Source: an uncultured Clostridia bacterium | GTDB taxonomy: Bacteria > Bacillota > Clostridia > Christensenellales > Aristaeellaceae | Length of the DNA: 64,000 bases | Assembly (NCBI GenBank): GCA_944333055.1 | Contig: CALVKT010000027.1 | Coordinates: forward strand, 1 to 64,000 | Direction: 5' to 3' | In this document: in pieces, positions 55,532 to 64,000 of the stretch | Position numbering within the stretch: position 1 is the stretch's first letter | Layout of the letters: every line of letters starts with the position of its first letter | The notes under the pieces: generated by a model | Databases searched by the model: none | What the model was told of the DNA's origin: nothing | Seen by the model: only the letters and a program-made list of their open reading frames with translations | Made by a program: the position numbers and the translations under genes

Positions 55532-55706
55532 TCTTTGCGCTGCAAGGCTGCCGGCGCATCCTGTGCGCGATGCGCACGACATGATCGCGGAAGCGGCTTG
55601 CAGCCGTTCCTCGCGGCGCACATGCCGCCGCTGCGGATGGCATATGAAGGGGCTATGGCCCCTTCATCCATCTCCCGGAGATCGTGCCCGCTTTGTCGAA
55701 AAGCCG

Positions 55707-55745
55707 GCGCGCGGGGCCTTTTACGGGCCCCGCGCGCTTCGATTT
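55707..55745 (+). terminator. Probable gdhA terminator
   Basis: Stem GCGCGCGGGGCC/GGCCCCGCGCGC (55707-55718 with 55726-55737), followed by TTCGATTT. Confidence 0.6.
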
Positions 55746-55919
55746 GGACGCATGGCGCTGCTTTTTTCAGGCAGCGCTTTTCTTTATGCTTATGGACACA
55801 AAACCAATGTTGACAAAATGACTTCAAATTTCGAGACAATTTGTCAACTGTAAAATGCGATCGTTCGCGCCGATTCAGAAAAATAAAGAAGAAAAATAAA
55901 GAAAATTTGAATTTTCGTA

Positions 55920-55949
55920 TTGACAAAGATTTGGAATGGGATATATAAT
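55920..55949 (+). promoter_or_regulatory. Promoter of the ABC uptake operon
   Basis: Perfect TTGACA (55920-55925), 18-nt spacer and TATAAT (55944-55949), about 40 nt of leader. No T-box or riboswitch is recognised. Confidence 0.75.
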
Positions 55950-55996
55950 AGCACTACACTTTTGGATCAAAAATCAAACAACGGGGGACATGAGGT

Positions 55997-56932
55997 ATGA
56001 AGAAGATCGTAACGCTTGCGCTTGCGCTCGTGATGGTGGCCATGGCCGCCTGCGCCGGCGCGACCACCGTGGGCATTTGCCAGCTCGTGCAGCACGTCGC
56101 GCTCGACCAGGCGACGCAGGGCTTTAAGGACGCCCTCTCCGAGAAGATGCCCGACGTCGTGTTCGACGAGAAGAACGCGTCCGGCGACGCCGTGAACTGC
56201 TCCACCATCGTCAATACGTTCGTCTCCGACGGCGTCGATCTGATCATGTGCAATGCGACGCCCGCCCTGCAGGCGGCCGTCTCCGCCACCGGCGATATCC
56301 CGATTCTGGGCACCTCCGTCACCGAGTACGGCGTGGCGCTGGACATCGACGACTTCACCGGCGTCACCGGCATGAACGTCTCCGGCACCTCCGATCTGGC
56401 CCCGCTCGACGAGCAGGCCGCGATGGTCAAGGAGGTCTTCCCGGAGGCCAAAAAGGTCGGCTTGCTCTACTGCTCCGCCGAGGCGAACTCCATCTATCAG
56501 GTGAAGGTCGTGGGCGAGGAACTCAAGAAGCTCGGCCTTGAGGTCGAGGAATTCGCCTTCACCGATTCCAATGACGTCGCCTCCGTCACCGCGCTGGCCG
56601 CGCAGAGCGTCGACGTGATCTACATCCCCACCGACAACACCGCCGCCGCCTACACCGAGACGATCGCCAACGAGGTCATCCCGGCGAAGGTGCCGGTCGT
56701 CGCCGGCGAAGAAGGCATCTGCGTGGGCTGCGGCGTCGTGACGCTGACCATCAGCTACTACGACATCGGCTACGCGACCGGCCTGATGGCCTACGACATC
56801 CTCGCCAACGGCGCGGATATCTCCACCATGCCGATCCAGTACGCGCCGCAGTTCGTCAAGAAGTACAACGCCGAAAATGCGCAGGCGCTGGGCGTCACGA
56901 TTCCGGAAGGCTACGTCGCCCTGGGCGAATAA
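55997..56932 (+). CDS. ABC transporter substrate-binding protein (TrpX/ABC_sub_bind type)
   Basis: 311 residues. A signal peptide (MKKIVTLALALVMVAMAACAG) with a possible lipobox Cys19 is followed by a Leu/Ile/Val-type periplasmic-binding fold. VGICQLVQHVALDQATQGFKDAL, NCSTIVNTFVSDGVDLIMCNATPA and IGYATGLMAYDIL match the ABC_sub_bind family, which includes the tryptophan/tyrosine TrpX proteins. The exact ligand is not fixed. First gene of a binding protein-permease-ATPase operon. Confidence 0.88.
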   Translation: MKKIVTLALALVMVAMAACAGATTVGICQLVQHVALDQATQGFKDALSEKMPDVVFDEKNASGDAVNCSTIVNTFVSDGVDLIMCNATPALQAAVSATGDIPILGTSVTEYGVALDIDDFTGVTGMNVSGTSDLAPLDEQAAMVKEVFPEAKKVGLLYCSAEANSIYQVKVVGEELKKLGLEVEEFAFTDSNDVASVTALAAQSVDVIYIPTDNTAAAYTETIANEVIPAKVPVVAGEEGICVGCGVVTLTISYYDIGYATGLMAYDILANGADISTMPIQYAPQFVKKYNAENAQALGVTIPEGYVALGE

Positions 56933-56947
56933 GCCGCCCGCGCACAA

Positions 56948-56990
56948 GCGAATCAGCCAAGGGAGAGCGCATGCTCTTTCTTGGCTTCGC
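56948..56990 (+). promoter_or_regulatory. Hairpin between binding-protein and permease genes
   Basis: AGCCAAG...AGAGC-GCAT-GCTCT...CTTGGCT (56955-56986), extended by GCGA/TCGC, followed by TTTG. It probably limits read-through or protects the upstream mRNA, giving more binding protein than permease. The T tract is weak. Confidence 0.5.
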
Positions 56991-57024
56991 TTTGTCTGTG
57001 TATAAAAGACGAGGAGGAACCCCC

Positions 57025-57942
57025 TTGGAGATTGTGAAACTGCTCAATGCCATGCCCAGCGCCGTCGCGCAGGGCCTGATCTGGGGCCTGATGGCCATCG
57101 GCGTGTACATCACCTATCGCGTGCTGGAGGTGTCCGACCTGACCGTGGACGGCTCCATCGCCACCGGCGGCGCCGTGGCCGCCGTGCTCATCATCGGCGG
57201 CTGGAACGTCTGGTCTGCGATGCTGGCGGCCTTCGTCGTGGGCATGCTCACCGGCCTGGCGACGGGATTGTTCCACACGCTTTGCGGCATCCCGGCCATC
57301 CTGTCCGGCATCCTGACGCAGCTGGCGCTCTATTCCATCAACCTGCGCATCCTGGGCAACAAGGCGAACGTCGCGCTGAGCGTCAACAAGTACGACCTGC
57401 TCATCACCTCCCGCAACGCGCGAACCCTCGGCTTTGAAAACCCGACGCTCATCCTCGTGCTCTTCACCGTCGCGCTGATCCTCGTGCTGTACTGGTTCTT
57501 CGGCACGGAGCTGGGCTGCTCGCTGCTCGCCACCGGCGCCAACCGCAGCATGGCGCGCGCGCAGGGCATCAACACGAACACCAACGTCGTGCTTGGCCTG
57601 ATGCTCTCCAACGGCATCGTCGCGCTCGCCGGCGCGCTGCTGGCGCAGTTTCAGGGTTTTGCGGATGTGAGCATGGGCCGCGGCGCGATCGTCATCGGCC
57701 TGGCGGCGGTGATCATCGGCGAGGTGGTCTTCTCGCGCATCTTCCGCAACTTCGGCCTCAAGCTGCTGGCCGTCTCCATCGGCGCGATCCTGTATTACAT
57801 GGTCATTCAGGTCGTGCTCTGGCTGGGCCTGAACACCAACGACCTCAAGCTCCTCACGGCGCTGGTCGTCGCGCTCTTCCTGGCGACGCCGCATTGGCGC
57901 GCGCAGTACCTGGCCAGAAAGAAGAAGAAGGAGGGCGTCTGA
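57025..57942 (+). CDS. ABC transporter permease
   Basis: 305 residues with eight to nine membrane helices, of the branched-chain/ribose-like (BPD_transp_2) permease class paired with ABC_sub_bind proteins. VYITYRVLEVSDLTVDGSIATGGAVAA and GANRSMARAQGINTN are typical. I chose the TTG at 57025 because GAGGAGG lies 7 nt upstream and homology begins there. The in-frame ATG at 56971 falls inside the hairpin. Confidence 0.88.
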   Translation: MEIVKLLNAMPSAVAQGLIWGLMAIGVYITYRVLEVSDLTVDGSIATGGAVAAVLIIGGWNVWSAMLAAFVVGMLTGLATGLFHTLCGIPAILSGILTQLALYSINLRILGNKANVALSVNKYDLLITSRNARTLGFENPTLILVLFTVALILVLYWFFGTELGCSLLATGANRSMARAQGINTNTNVVLGLMLSNGIVALAGALLAQFQGFADVSMGRGAIVIGLAAVIIGEVVFSRIFRNFGLKLLAVSIGAILYYMVIQVVLWLGLNTNDLKLLTALVVALFLATPHWRAQYLARKKKKEGV

Positions 57943-57943
57943 G

Positions 57944-58738
57944 ATGCTGCACATCCATCACATCGCCAAGACGTTCAACCCCGGCACGATCACCGAAAAG
58001 ACCGCGCTGGCGGACGTGGAGCTGCACCTCGCTCCCGGCGACTTTGTGACCGTCATCGGCGGCAACGGCGCGGGCAAATCGACGATGCTCAACGCGGTGG
58101 CGGGCGTGTTCCCGATCGACCGGGGCTCGATTGAGATCGGCGGCGTGGACGTGACGAACCTGCCGGAATACAGGCGCGCGCAGTATCTGGGCCGCGTGTT
58201 TCAGGACCCGATGACCGGCACCGCGGCGACGATGAACATCGAGGAGAACATGGCGCTGGCCATGCGCCGCGGCCAGCGGCGCGGACTGCGCTGGGGCATC
58301 AGCAGCATGGAGCGCGAGATGTATCGCGAGCAGCTCAGCAAGCTGGGGCTGGGGCTGGAATCGCGCATGCAGAGCAAGGTGGGCCTGCTCTCCGGCGGCC
58401 AGCGTCAGGCGCTGACGCTGCTGATGGCGACGCTGCGCACGCCCAAGCTGCTGCTGCTGGACGAGCACACGGCGGCGCTGGACCCCAAGACGGCGGACAA
58501 GGTGCTTTCGCTGAGCAACCAGATCATCCGCGAGCAGCATCCCACCACGCTGATGATCACCCACAACATGCAGGACGCCATCGATTACGGCAACCGGCTG
58601 GTGATGATGCACGAGGGCCGCGTCGTCGTGGACGTGGCGGGCGAGGAGAAGAAGAAGCTCACCCGCGCCGACCTGATGGGCCTGTTTGAAAAGGCCGCGG
58701 GCGAGCAGCTCAACAGCGACAAGCTGCTGCTCTCCTGA
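57944..58738 (+). CDS. ABC transporter ATP-binding protein
   Basis: 264 residues. Walker A GGNGAGKSTMLNAVAG, Q-loop region FQDPMTGTAATM, signature LLSGGQRQALTLLMA, Walker B KLLLLDEHTAALD and H-loop MITHNM are all present. It follows the permease by 1 nt, with GGAGGG upstream. It energises the uptake system. Confidence 0.93.
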   Translation: MLHIHHIAKTFNPGTITEKTALADVELHLAPGDFVTVIGGNGAGKSTMLNAVAGVFPIDRGSIEIGGVDVTNLPEYRRAQYLGRVFQDPMTGTAATMNIEENMALAMRRGQRRGLRWGISSMEREMYREQLSKLGLGLESRMQSKVGLLSGGQRQALTLLMATLRTPKLLLLDEHTAALDPKTADKVLSLSNQIIREQHPTTLMITHNMQDAIDYGNRLVMMHEGRVVVDVAGEEKKKLTRADLMGLFEKAAGEQLNSDKLLLS

Positions 58739-58824
58739 GCGGGAAGGCCGGAAGAGGGAACCGCGGGTCTATCCCAAGTTTTGTGTAAACGCCCAAAGCG
58801 GGTGTAAAAATCAAAGTGGTTCGA

Positions 58825-58854
58825 GGCGGCGGACAGGGCGACCTGTCCGCCGCC
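58825..58854 (+). terminator. Terminator-like hairpin after the ABC operon
   Basis: 13-bp perfect stem (58825-58837 with 58842-58854) with a four-base loop, followed by TTGAC; strong stem, weak T tract. Confidence 0.6.
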
Positions 58855-58864
58855 TTGACTATAT

Positions 58865-58892
58865 AAAAAAGATGCAGGCCGCACGGCCTGCA
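58865..58892 (-). terminator. Terminator of the acetyltransferase/MATE operon
   Basis: On the minus strand the stem TGCAGGCC/GGCCTGCA is followed by TCTTTTTT, 18 nt past the acetyltransferase stop. Confidence 0.75.
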
Positions 58893-58909
58893 CCTTTCAT
58901 CTCTGCCTC

Positions 58910-59509
58910 TCATGCCTGCGCATCCACGCGGTAATCCCGATAGTAGTATTCCCGGTCGCGCTCGCCGATTTCGCGCTGCACGCGGCAGGGCACGCCGCAG
59001 GCAATCACGTTCGCCGGGATGTCGCGCGTGACGACGCTGCCCGCGCCGATGATGCTGTTCTCGCCGATGGTCACGCCCGGCAGGATGACCGCGCCCGCGC
59101 CGATCCACACGTTGTCGCAGATGGTCACCGGGAAGCTGTACATGCCCGCCGTGCGCAGCGCCGGATGCACCGGATGGCCCGTCGTGCTGATGGTCACGTT
59201 CGGCGCGAACAGGCAGTTCTTGCCGATGGTCACCCTGTAGTCGTCCACAAGCGTGAGGTTCGCGTTGATGTACGAGCCGTCGCCGATGGAGACCAGCGTG
59301 CCGCGCGCCAGCGTCACCGGCGGGCGGATGAATACGTTCTCGCCCACGTGCCCGAAGAGCTTGCGGGCGATCTCCTCGCGCTCCTTCACCTGGGATGGGC
59401 GCAGGTGGTTGAAGTCGTACATCAGCTCCTGCCTGACCCGCTGTTCCTCCAGATACGCATCCGTGTCGTGCCACAGATAGCCCTTTTCCATCTTCTCCAT
59501 TTCCGTCAT
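58910..59509 (-). CDS. Sugar O-acetyltransferase (maltose/galactoside acetyltransferase type)
   Basis: 199 residues. The N-terminal MEKGYLWHDTDAYLEEQRVR is the Mac-type helical domain. The left-handed beta-helix hexapeptide repeats include GDGSYINANLTLVDDY, APNVTISTTGHPVHP with the catalytic His, and WIGAGAVILPGVTIGENSIIGAGS. It acetylates sugars with acetyl-CoA; the natural acceptor is unclear. AGGAGG is 7 nt before the ATG. It lies 14 nt after the MATE gene. Confidence 0.92.
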   Translation of the reverse strand: MTEMEKMEKGYLWHDTDAYLEEQRVRQELMYDFNHLRPSQVKEREEIARKLFGHVGENVFIRPPVTLARGTLVSIGDGSYINANLTLVDDYRVTIGKNCLFAPNVTISTTGHPVHPALRTAGMYSFPVTICDNVWIGAGAVILPGVTIGENSIIGAGSVVTRDIPANVIACGVPCRVQREIGERDREYYYRDYRVDAQA

Positions 59510-59523
59510 GGCGCTTCCTCCTG

Positions 59524-60852
59524 TCATTCGCGTGTGATATTTCGCAGCCACGTGTCCTTTTTGAACCGCAGCAGAACCAGCGGGGTCTTCGTCAGCTCGT
59601 CGATGTTGAGCACGAGAAACACGGCGATCGGGTGCAGCTTGAGCACGAACGCCGCTATCGCCCCCAGCGCGGCCAGCGACCACATCACCGCGCCGTCGAG
59701 CAGCAGCCCGTAGCGCGTGTCGCCCCCGGCGGGGAAGATGCCGCATAGCGTCGTATTGGTGATGGCGATGAACACCGCGTTGACCGCCAGCACCTTGTAC
59801 ATGACGCCGAGGTAGCGCGGTGCCTCGCCCGTCAGCGCGAAGAGCGGGGTGACGATCCCCTCGACGAGGAGCATCAGCGCGCCGCCCGCCGCGCCCAGCG
59901 CGACCGCCGCGCGCAGGAGCAGCACGGCCTGCCGCTTCGCGCGCGCAAGATCGCCCGTGCCCAGCGTGCGGCTGAGCAGGATGGTGCCCGCCTCCGCCAG
60001 CGCAAAGAGCGCCACCGTGGCCACGTTTTGCACGTGCGCGGCCACGGCGTGCGCGGCGACCATGTCCGCGCCGAGCCGCCCCATGATCGCGGAAAACGCG
60101 GTCATCGCGCCGCCCCAGACACAGCCCTGCGCCGTCAGCGGCGCGCAGATGCGCACGAAATCCCACAACAGCGCCGGTTCAAACCGCCGCGCGACGGCGA
60201 CGACTTTGCGCCGCGCCGCGTCGATCAGGCAGACGAGCATCTCCAGCGCGCGGGCAATGCACGTGGCCAGCGCCGCGCCGCGGATGCCCATCGCAGGCAG
60301 GCCGAACAGGCCGAAGATGAGCAGCGCGTTGAGCGCCACATTGACCAGCAGCGTCATCACGGCGATGGACATGCTCCGGCGCGCCTCCTTGCGGGCCTTG
60401 AGCAGCACGAAGTAGATCTGCGAGACGCCCATGAACAGATACGACACGCCGGCGATGCGCAGGTATTCGCCGCCCAGTTCGATGAGCGATATATCGTCCG
60501 TCAGCAGGCGCATCACCGCGCGCGGCGCGCACAGCGCCGCCAGCGCAAAGCACGCGCATACGGCCTCGGAGACCGCGCACGCCTGCGTGAAGATGCGCCG
60601 CACGCGCACCTCGTCGCCCTTGCCCATGTACTGCGAGAGCATCGCCGCGCTGCTGCCCGTCAGCCCGGCGAAGAACATGTTGAGCACGAACAGAAGCTGA
60701 TTGGCCAGCGAGACGGCGGCCAGCTGCGTCTGCCCCACGGCGCTGAGCATGAGCGTGTCGGCCATGCCGACGGCCTGCGTGAGCAGGCTCTGCACGATGG
60801 CCGGCAGCGCCAGCGCAAACAGCGCGCGCAAAAAACGGCGGTCCTCCCCCAT
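59524..60852 (-). CDS. MATE family efflux transporter
   Basis: 442 residues with twelve predicted membrane helices in two related halves. AGLTGSSAAMLSQYMGKGDEVRVRR and LSRTLGTGDLARAKRQA are the matching MatE-domain segments. It exports drugs or metabolites by sodium or proton antiport; substrate unknown. GGGGAGG is about 8 nt before the ATG. It is divergent from an AraC regulator, which may control it. Confidence 0.9.
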   Translation of the reverse strand: MGEDRRFLRALFALALPAIVQSLLTQAVGMADTLMLSAVGQTQLAAVSLANQLLFVLNMFFAGLTGSSAAMLSQYMGKGDEVRVRRIFTQACAVSEAVCACFALAALCAPRAVMRLLTDDISLIELGGEYLRIAGVSYLFMGVSQIYFVLLKARKEARRSMSIAVMTLLVNVALNALLIFGLFGLPAMGIRGAALATCIARALEMLVCLIDAARRKVVAVARRFEPALLWDFVRICAPLTAQGCVWGGAMTAFSAIMGRLGADMVAAHAVAAHVQNVATVALFALAEAGTILLSRTLGTGDLARAKRQAVLLLRAAVALGAAGGALMLLVEGIVTPLFALTGEAPRYLGVMYKVLAVNAVFIAITNTTLCGIFPAGGDTRYGLLLDGAVMWSLAALGAIAAFVLKLHPIAVFLVLNIDELTKTPLVLLRFKKDTWLRNITRE

Positions 60853-60963
60853 TTTGCTTTCCTCCCCGCGTGATCTGTGCTATCATGATAATGCACATCG
60901 ACCGCAAAGAATAGCGGCATATTCGCCAGAAACGATCATTTTGTTCACCAATCGGAGGCAGAC

Positions 60964-61842
60964 ATGGGCAACACCATCATTCCCGTGGACGACAAGCTGT
61001 ACGCCACGCTCAGCATGCAGGACGAGTCCTTTCCCCTGGTGCTCTCCCATGACGACCTGAGCAACTTTGCGCACGGCTTCGTCAACTGGCACCGCCAGAC
61101 GACGCTGGAGATCTCCGTCATCCTGGAGGGCAGCGTGCGCGTCTGCCTGCTGCGCGGCGAGCACCGGCTGCGCGCGGGCGAGAGCTTTCTCGTCCTGCCC
61201 AACACGCTGCACGCCGTGCAGCCCGTCGCCAACGAGGCGGGCCGCTATGTGACGCTGATCTTTGAGCCGCGCCTGCTGACCGGCTTCCCCGGCAGCTTCT
61301 TTGACAACGCGTGGTACGCGCCGCTCGTCCCGGCCTGCGGCGGCTTTGTGCGCCTCTCCGGCCTGCCCGGCTGGGACGCGATCCGCGCGCACGTCGCCTT
61401 CGCCTGCGAACGCGCCGGGCACGCGGACGCCGGCGCGCAGCTCGCCGTGCAGCGCGCCTTGCAGGACGCCTGGCGGCACATCGCCCCCGCGCTCGCGGGC
61501 CTGCAGGATGCGGCGCGGCGCGAGGACAGGCGCATCGTGGAGATGACCCAATACCTGCGCGCGCACTATGCCGAAAAATTCTCGCTGGATGCGATGGCCG
61601 CGCACCTGCACGTCAGCCGCGGCGAGTGCTGCCGCTACTTCAAGCGCATGATGGGCATGACCATCACCGACTACCTGCTCGACTACCGCCTGAGCCACGC
61701 CGCGCAGCAGCTCGCCCAGACGAGCCTGCCCGTCACGCAGATCGCGCACGCGTCGGGCTTCAACAGCCCCAGCAGCTTCGCCCAGTTCTTCAGGAAAAAG
61801 ACCGGCCTGACGCCCTCCGCCTACCGCGCGCAGAAGCGCTGA
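60964..61842 (+). CDS. AraC family transcriptional regulator
   Basis: 292 residues. An N-terminal cupin sensor (about 30-140) has HRQTTLEISVILEGSVRVCL and GESFLVLPNTLHAVQP. The C-terminal double helix-turn-helix (about 190-290) has FSLDAMAAHLHVSRGECCRYFKR, then TQIAHASGFNSPSSFAQFFRKKTGLTPSAYR. GGAGG is 6 nt before the ATG. The divergent MATE/acetyltransferase operon is the likely target. Confidence 0.93.
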   Translation: MGNTIIPVDDKLYATLSMQDESFPLVLSHDDLSNFAHGFVNWHRQTTLEISVILEGSVRVCLLRGEHRLRAGESFLVLPNTLHAVQPVANEAGRYVTLIFEPRLLTGFPGSFFDNAWYAPLVPACGGFVRLSGLPGWDAIRAHVAFACERAGHADAGAQLAVQRALQDAWRHIAPALAGLQDAARREDRRIVEMTQYLRAHYAEKFSLDAMAAHLHVSRGECCRYFKRMMGMTITDYLLDYRLSHAAQQLAQTSLPVTQIAHASGFNSPSSFAQFFRKKTGLTPSAYRAQKR

Positions 61843-61914
61843 CCCCTCGCCGCGAAGCCTTTCGGCAGAATCCCACGCGCCCGCAAGCGCACGTCTTCCT
61901 TGCGCCGCACGACG

Positions 61915-61951
61915 AAAAAGCGCCCGGAACTTCGCGTTCCGAGCGCTTTTC
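61915..61951. terminator. Bidirectional terminator between AraC gene and proS
   Basis: AAAAGCGC...CGGAAC-TTCGC-GTTCCG...GCGCTTTT with one mismatch; A and T ends serve both convergent genes. A dispersed palindromic repeat copy follows at about 62000-62066. Confidence 0.75.
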
Positions 61952-62096
61952 AATCGCCTTATACCGTTTTCCAATTCAAACGCTTCACGCCGGAAGGATG
62001 CGTGAGGGGTTTCACCCCTGAAACCCTGAACAGGGACTGGTCCCTGCGCCCTTCTTCGCTTCGCGCCGTTTTGAGCTTTTTCATCAAGAATCAGCC

Positions 62097-63824
62097 TTAC
62101 AGTTTGCAATCGAGCTTGGCCAGTTCGTCCACGACGTAGTTGTAGATGAAGTCCACGGCCTCGTCCGCCGGCTTCTTCTCCTGCATGGCCTTGTCGCGGG
62201 AGGAGATTTCGATGGTGCCGTTCTTGAGGCCCTTCGGGCTGACGACCACGCGCACCGGCACGCCGAACAGGTCGGCGTCCGAGAACATGACGCCCGCGCT
62301 GACGGGGCGGTCGTCCCAGATGACCTCCACGCCCCTTTCCGTCAGCTCGTCGTAGATCTTCTGGGAGGCGGCGAGCACCTCCTCGTTGTCCGGGCGCAGC
62401 GAACACAGGTGCACGTGCCACGGCGCGATGGAGATCGGCCAGATCGGGCCGTAATCGTCGCGGTGCGCCTCGCACACGGACGCGGCCAGACGGCCCACGC
62501 CGATGCCGTAGCAGCCCATGATCGGGTGCTTGAGCGTGCCGTCCTGATCGACGTAGGTCATGTCCATGCTCTCGGTGTACTTGGTGCCCAGCTGGAAGAT
62601 GTTGCCCACCTCGATGCCGCGGGAGGTGTAGACCGTCGGCTTGCCGCAGACCGGGCAGATGCCGCCGTCATACGCCTTGGCCACGTCCACGTATTCCACA
62701 TCGCCCATCTCTCGCGCGATGTGAAAGCCCACGTAATGCATGTCGGGCTCGTTGGCGCCGGTGGCGAACCAGTTGACGCCCTTGAGGGACGCGTCGTAGA
62801 CCACGCGCACGCCCTCAGGCAGCCCCTTGGGGCCGATGAAGCCCGCCGTCAGGCCGCACTCCGCCGTGATCTCCGCCGGATGGATCTCCGCCTTGAGGTG
62901 GTTGCGCAGCTTCGTCTCGTTGATGTCCAGATCGCCGCGCAGGAAGGCGACGACGTAGCGGTCGGTCAGGTTCTCCTGATAGACGACGGCCTTGCAGGTC
63001 GCGGCCGCGGGGATCTTGAGGAACGCGCACAGGTCTTCGATGGTCTTCACGCCCGGCGTGGCGACCTTCTCCAGCGCCGCCGTCTCGCCCGCCTCGCCAT
63101 GCACGATGCACGGCGCGGCCTCCATGTTCGCGCGGTAATCGCAGCTGTGGCAGAGCACGATGGTGTCCTCGCCCACCGGCGTGAGCAGCATGTACTCGTG
63201 GGAGACCTTGCCGCCCATCATGCCGCTGTCGGAGGCGACGGCCACGACAGCGCCCACGCCCGCGCGCAGGAAGATGCGGTGATAGGCGTCGTAGCAGATG
63301 GCGTAATAGCGCTCCAGATCCTCCTGCGAGGTGTGGAAGGAGTACGCGTCCTTCATGGTGAACTCGCGCACGCGGATCAGGCCGCCGCGGCAGCGCGGCT
63401 CGTCGCGGAACTTGGTCTGAATCTGATAGATCATAAAGGGATACTGGGTGTAGCTGTCGGCCACGTCGCGCACGAAGTGCACGGAGGCCTCCTCGTGGGT
63501 CATGCCCAGCACCATGTCGCCGCCGGAGCGATCCTGAAAGCGCAGCAGCTCGCTGCCGATGGAATCGTAGCGGCCGGACTCGCGCCACAGCGAGGCGGGC
63601 ATGGTCACGGGGAAGAGCAGCTCCTGGCCGCCGATGCGGTTCATCTCCTCGCGGATGATCTTCTCGATCTTGCTGGTGATGCGCCTGGTGATCGGGAACA
63701 GCGTGTAGATGCCGTTGCCCACGGGCTTGATGTAGCCGCCGCGGGTCATCAGCGCCTGGCTGGCGATGACGCAGTCGGCAGGCGTCTCCTTGTAGCGCTT
63801 GGACACGAGATTCCTGAGCTTCAT
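62097..63824 (-). CDS. proS: Proline--tRNA ligase (bacterial type with editing insert)
   Basis: 575 residues, class II synthetase. Motif 1 region GIYTLFPITRRITSKIEKIIREEM, motif 2 FRDEPRCRGGLIRVREFTMKDAYSFH and motif 3 GCYGIGVGRLAASV are present. The editing (INS) domain lies at about residues 225-400, including a YbaK-like region. The C-terminal anticodon-binding domain ends the protein. AAAGGAGAG precedes the ATG. A T-box leader lies upstream. Confidence 0.97.
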   Translation of the reverse strand: MKLRNLVSKRYKETPADCVIASQALMTRGGYIKPVGNGIYTLFPITRRITSKIEKIIREEMNRIGGQELLFPVTMPASLWRESGRYDSIGSELLRFQDRSGGDMVLGMTHEEASVHFVRDVADSYTQYPFMIYQIQTKFRDEPRCRGGLIRVREFTMKDAYSFHTSQEDLERYYAICYDAYHRIFLRAGVGAVVAVASDSGMMGGKVSHEYMLLTPVGEDTIVLCHSCDYRANMEAAPCIVHGEAGETAALEKVATPGVKTIEDLCAFLKIPAAATCKAVVYQENLTDRYVVAFLRGDLDINETKLRNHLKAEIHPAEITAECGLTAGFIGPKGLPEGVRVVYDASLKGVNWFATGANEPDMHYVGFHIAREMGDVEYVDVAKAYDGGICPVCGKPTVYTSRGIEVGNIFQLGTKYTESMDMTYVDQDGTLKHPIMGCYGIGVGRLAASVCEAHRDDYGPIWPISIAPWHVHLCSLRPDNEEVLAASQKIYDELTERGVEVIWDDRPVSAGVMFSDADLFGVPVRVVVSPKGLKNGTIEISSRDKAMQEKKPADEAVDFIYNYVVDELAKLDCKL

Positions 63825-63905
63825 ACGGTTCTCTCCTTTGCGGTCGGGTATGGGCGGGCGGCGGCATGCCGCCCGAAAGGCCGTTGCAGCCTGGGCTGCG
63901 GGACG

Positions 63906-64000
63906 AAAAAAGCTCCGCCCCATGTTGCAGGGGCGAAGCGCTGCTTCGCGGTACCACCTTGCTTCAACGCAGCAATCTGCGTCCTCAAGCGCCCTGTATC
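63906..64000 (-). promoter_or_regulatory. T-box leader of proS (cut by window edge)
   Basis: On the minus strand the T-box AAGGTGGTACCGCG is at 63947-63960. The terminator pairs GCTTCGCCCC with GGGGCGGAGC (63930-63939 with 63912-63921) and ends in T6. The specifier stem is beyond the right edge. Expected effector: uncharged tRNA-Pro. Confidence 0.88.

Larger units (their letters stand above)
55532..55996. other. 465-nt intergenic region between gdhA and the ABC operon
   Basis: Two hairpins: one near 55644-55663 (GAAGGGGC/GCCCCTTC) and a 12-bp stem at 55707-55737, the probable gdhA terminator. An AT-rich stretch then leads to the ABC promoter. No gene is seen. Confidence 0.55.

Overview
The window is chromosomal DNA from a high-G+C member of the Bacillota, most likely class Clostridia. 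The evidence is a TrpR-like YerC protein leading a hisZ-dependent histidine operon, three T-box leaders (glycyl-, valyl- and prolyl-tRNA synthetase genes), HslUV, a DUF4364 protein, RqcP next to a fused IspDF, a KdpDE-like two-component pair, strong purine-rich Shine-Dalgarno sites with frequent GTG/TTG starts, and consensus sigma-A promoters. A genus cannot be named from this sequence alone; a Christensenellales- or Oscillospirales-like organism is a guess.

Layout. 0-0.4 kb: a minus-strand tRNA unit (tRNA-Val(CAC) and a tRNA-like remnant) behind a consensus promoter. 0.4-9.0 kb: an eleven-gene operon, yerC-hisZ-hisG-hisD-hisC-hisB-hisH-hisA-hisF-hisIE-hisJ, that encodes every step from PRPP plus ATP to histidine. 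9.0-12.1 kb: a minus-strand cassette of an adenylating ligase, a PLP decarboxylase and a carrier protein. 12.2-19.1 kb: sirtuin, PfkB kinase, EIIC-like membrane protein, CoA-transferase and a KdpDE-like sensor/regulator. 19.2-20.6 kb: a small membrane protein, smpB and ssrA (tmRNA). 20.6-24.9 kb: a lower-G+C segment between ssrA and tRNA-Val(GAC). It holds a LysM remnant, a CNNM/CorC Mg-family gene behind an unusual leader, an ArsR-type regulator and an integrase remnant, and reads as an eroded genomic island.

25-43.4 kb is housekeeping: HPr-like and DUF4364 proteins, DUF6020-like membrane protein, rqcP, ispDF, an Mrr-like nuclease, T-box-glyS, a VanZ-like protein, rimO-pgsA-cinA-recA, and dprA-topA-trmFO-hslV-hslU. 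43.4-55.5 kb carries a GT14-like glycosyltransferase, T-box-small membrane protein-valS, folC-rsmH-PNPOx-rsmI, nitroreductase, alpha/beta hydrolase and gdhA. 55.9-58.7 kb is a three-gene ABC uptake system. 58.9-61.9 kb holds an acetyltransferase and a MATE exporter divergent from an AraC regulator. The window ends in proS (minus strand) with its T-box leader cut by the right edge.

Main points for a second look: (1) the CNNM gene at 21.05 kb is preceded by a consensus promoter, a 22-codon leader ORF with an Asp/Pro-rich start, and a terminator-like hairpin whose 5' arm overlaps the leader stop codon. This resembles MgtL-type, ribosome-sensed attenuation with the opposite sign. (2) The ligase/decarboxylase/carrier-protein trio follows BtrIJK-like logic. 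(3) The only terminator-like site downstream of the PfkB gene lies beyond a convergent gene. (4) A family of modular palindromic intergenic repeats marks operon ends. Start sites were chosen from Shine-Dalgarno spacing and overlaps. Family assignments come from motif recognition by eye, not database searches.
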